Below are positions 21,098-22,989 of a stretch of DNA of 22,989 nucleotides, piece by piece (the first letter of the stretch is position 1; every line of letters starts with the position of its first letter). The translations under genes were made by a program, and so were the position numbers. Source of the stretch: an uncultured Leucobacter sp. (lineage in GTDB: Bacteria; Actinomycetota; Actinomycetes; Actinomycetales; Microbacteriaceae); NCBI GenBank assembly GCA_937967375.1, contig CALCJF010000025.1, forward strand, positions 1-22,989, written 5' to 3'. A model generated the notes under the pieces. That model did not search any database. It saw nothing but the letters and a program-made list of their open reading frames with translations, and was not told where the DNA came from.

Positions 21098-22572
21098 ATG
21101 CAACACAACAGCCGGTGGTCGGCAGCAAGATCACGAAGCCCCGCGTCAAGCTTGGCTCGCTCGCGGGCATCGTCGGATTTCTCGCGTTCGTCGAGTTCAC
21201 GAGTGGTGTGCTGCAGGGCTACTACACGCCCATGCTCACCGACATCGCTCGCCATCTCAGCATTCACGACGCAGACGTGAACTGGCTCGAGGGTACGCAA
21301 CTGATGCTGTCGGCGCTCGTCGTTCCAGCGTTCGCCAAGCTCGGCGACATGTTCGGCCATAAGCGCATGCTGCTGTGGTCGACCGCACTCACCGCCTTGG
21401 CGTCGCTCGCGCTGCCGTTCACCGACTCGTTCGCGGTGTTCTTGGTCGCCTGGACACTCCAAGGGTTCTACGTGGTGTGGCTGCCCCTCGAGATCGCCAT
21501 CATCTGGTCGCGCAGTCGAGGGCGGGAGGGCAGCTCACTGCTTACCGCGCGCGCCGCTGGAATTCTGGTCGCGATGCTCGAGACGGGTGCCATCGTCGGC
21601 GCGCTGCTCGGCGGCCAGCTGGTCGACACGCTGCCACTCTGGGTCGTGCTGCTCGTGCCCGCGCTGCTCGTCGTCGCCTGCTTCTTCGTGATCAGATTCG
21701 GCGTCAAAGAGTCTGGTCAACTCGCTGGCGGCAAGCTCGACCTTATCGGGCTCACCCTCATCTCGGTCGCCCTCATCGCGTTTACCGGCGGCCTCAGCCT
21801 GCTGCGTCTGAACGGTTACGCCGATCCTCTCGCATGGTCGGTCACTGCTCTCGGCCTGCTGCTCATCGTGCCGTTCGCGATGTACGAGCTACGGCACTCG
21901 GACCCGCTGATCGATGTGCGCATGTTCCGCTCGCCTGCGCTTGCGCCGGTATTTCTCACTGCTGGCCTCTTCGGGGTGAGCGTGCTCGGGGCGCAGGCAC
22001 CGCTTTCGACCTTTGCCCGCACCGACCCGGCAGTCTATGGCTACGGGCTTGGCACGTCGGGCTTCGCAACCTCGCTCATCATCGGCCTGTACCTGATCGG
22101 CATGATCACCGGCGCGCTGGTGTTTCCGCTTGTCGCGAGACTGCTCACGCCGAGGATCACGCTTATCGCTGCTGCGCTGCTTGTCGCGCTCGGGTATCTC
22201 ATGTTTCTGCCGCTGCACGACAGCTACACCCAGGTTGTCACCAACATGGTGATCGCCGGCATCGGCTCAGGCGCGCTCGTGGCGGCGCTGCCCGCCGCGG
22301 CTGCTTCGGCCGCACCTGCGACACAGACCGGTGTCGCGACCGGCCTCACCAACTCAGTGAAGACCGTGGGCGGCGCGATTGCCTCGGCAGTGTTCGGCAT
22401 GGCGCTCATGCACGGAGTCAGCGGTGCTGCGACCGGTGGCGGCGAGACCGCGGGTTCACTGAGCGGCTACTTCACGGTCTGGGCCGTGTGCGGTGTGACC
22501 GCGCTCGTGGCCGCGGTGCTGCTGTGTTTCGTGCCAAAGCAGGCATTCACCGACGCCGCACAGCATGCGTGA
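21094..22572 (+). CDS. MFS transporter, DHA2-like (14 membrane segments expected)
   Basis: This is an inner-membrane, proton-driven carrier of 492 residues, of the drug:H+ antiporter-2 type by length and layout. The first membrane segment begins at about residue 25 (IVGFLAFVEFTSGVL). WLEGTQLMLSALVVPAFAKLGDMFGHKRML contains the loop 2-3 motif A (GDMFGHKR). A central pair of extra segments follows LDLIGLTLISVALIAFTGGLS. The C-terminal half ends with VAAVLLCFVPKQAF. The start at ATG 21094 overlaps the M20 stop; longer frames opening at 20950 are inside the peptidase gene. Substrate is unknown: drugs, dipeptides or acyl amino acids are all possible. Confidence 0.92.
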   Translation: MNATQQPVVGSKITKPRVKLGSLAGIVGFLAFVEFTSGVLQGYYTPMLTDIARHLSIHDADVNWLEGTQLMLSALVVPAFAKLGDMFGHKRMLLWSTALTALASLALPFTDSFAVFLVAWTLQGFYVVWLPLEIAIIWSRSRGREGSSLLTARAAGILVAMLETGAIVGALLGGQLVDTLPLWVVLLVPALLVVACFFVIRFGVKESGQLAGGKLDLIGLTLISVALIAFTGGLSLLRLNGYADPLAWSVTALGLLLIVPFAMYELRHSDPLIDVRMFRSPALAPVFLTAGLFGVSVLGAQAPLSTFARTDPAVYGYGLGTSGFATSLIIGLYLIGMITGALVFPLVARLLTPRITLIAAALLVALGYLMFLPLHDSYTQVVTNMVIAGIGSGALVAALPAAAASAAPATQTGVATGLTNSVKTVGGAIASAVFGMALMHGVSGAATGGGETAGSLSGYFTVWAVCGVTALVAAVLLCFVPKQAFTDAAQHA

Positions 22573-22587
22573 TCGGCGGCTTCGCGT

Positions 22588-22989
22588 CTAAAAGAGCGTT
22601 GGGTCGGACTGGCCGCTTCGCGGTGCGGCTTGCGACGCTGCTGCCGCGGTCTCGAAGATCCGCATTGCACGGCTGATGTCGTCTGATGCGCGCAGCATAT
22701 CGCGCACGAGCGCCTCGTCACCCGCGCGCGACGGTGCCAGCCACTCATCATGCATAGACCGCGGCACGACGAGTGGCATTCGGTGATGAGCATCTGCCGC
22801 CTCGCCAATCGCCTCACGCGTCACCATTGAATAGCTCAAGAATTGCCCGCCATCGCCCAGCGTCACCGGGGTCACTATCGCGGCGAGCGTAAAGAGGTCA
22901 CCGTCACGAAGCCCAAAATCGCGCCCCTTTTCGGTGTACCAGGTTGCGGGCAGTAGCGCTCTCCGCTGAAACGGTTCGCGCCAGCTGAT
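22588..22989 (-). CDS. SRAP (SOS response-associated peptidase, YedK/HMCES) family protein, partial
   Basis: Only the C-terminal 134 codons are in the window; the 5' end with catalytic Cys2 is beyond 22989. SRAP proteins crosslink to abasic sites in single-stranded DNA and protect them. Visible family features are RRALLPATWYTEKG (the C/ALxPAxxxYEW-like segment, with the acidic residue as Glu in YTEKG), FTLAAIVTPV and the active-site His motif AHHRMPLVVP (HDRMPVIL in typical members). MHDEWLAPSRAGDEALV follows as usual. The Trp after the Glu is replaced, so the pocket is somewhat atypical. The gene converges on the MFS gene with 15 bases between stops. Confidence 0.88.
   Translation of the reverse strand: MSWREPFQRRALLPATWYTEKGRDFGLRDGDLFTLAAIVTPVTLGDGGQFLSYSMVTREAIGEAADAHHRMPLVVPRSMHDEWLAPSRAGDEALVRDMLRASDDISRAMRIFETAAAASQAAPRSGQSDPTLF

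Noticed and set aside
1..22989. CRISPR array, integrated phage or complete insertion sequence
   Set aside because: No regularly spaced repeats, no integrase or transposase domain and no paired terminal repeats were found on reading both strands.

Overview
This window is a piece of a high-GC actinobacterial chromosome. Microbacteriaceae (Leucobacter or a near relative) is my best guess. The guess rests on gene content and gene order, GC-rich codon use, TANNNT -10 boxes and leaderless starts, and a bacterial type A RNase P RNA. The order E2 acyltransferase - DUF4191 - RDD - glnA1 - glnE - glnA2, followed by the coiled-coil 'zinc ribbon'/Nif3 pair, matches the neighbourhood I remember from Mycobacterium tuberculosis (Rv2215 to Rv2230c). 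The backbone is therefore old and vertically inherited. It differs in three ways: lipB-lipA are missing after sucB, a broken ORF sits there instead, and a heat-shock/secreted-protein block lies between glnA and glnE.

Layout. Positions 1-1546 hold the 3' part of the E2 acyltransferase gene, with a hairpin terminator. A frameshifted minus-strand ORF fills about 1617-2031. DUF4191 (+) and RDD (-) converge on a 19-bp stem. Positions 3409-4933 carry glnA1 behind a GlnR-type operator. Positions 5089-5604 carry an Hsp20 gene behind adjacent HAIR (HspR) and CIRCE (HrcA) operators. A 61-codon small ORF and a secreted PxKF-domain protein follow, both on the minus strand. Positions 7833-12486 are a minus-strand nitrogen operon in transcription order: small SPOR-like protein, glnA2, glnE. 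It is divergent from map (+). Next come an NAD(P)-binding oxidoreductase (-), rnpB (+, 14153-14529), about 430 bases without a gene, and the coupled Nif3/coiled-coil pair (-). Then follow gapB-type GAPDH and a tandem universal stress protein (+), a TetR regulator (+), a translationally coupled M20 peptidase/MFS exporter pair (+), and the 3' part of an SRAP (YedK/HMCES) gene (-) cut by the window edge.

How it works together. GlnA1 is the assimilatory glutamine synthetase; it keeps the Tyr that GlnE adenylylates, and its promoter carries a GlnR-like box. GlnA2 is the second, alpha-type paralogue. The E2 gene and gapB are central carbon genes. Hsp20, Usp, SRAP and possibly the TetR gene are stress or regulatory genes.

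I see no integrated phage, CRISPR array or intact insertion sequence, and no clearly new multi-gene system. The best second-look items are regulatory: dual HrcA/HspR operators on hsp20, the GlnR box, a recurring leaderless-start signature calibrated by rnpB, and a hairpin that could hide the glnA2 start. The others are decay signals: the double-frameshifted ORF, the missing lipBA, and a zinc ribbon that has lost its cysteines.
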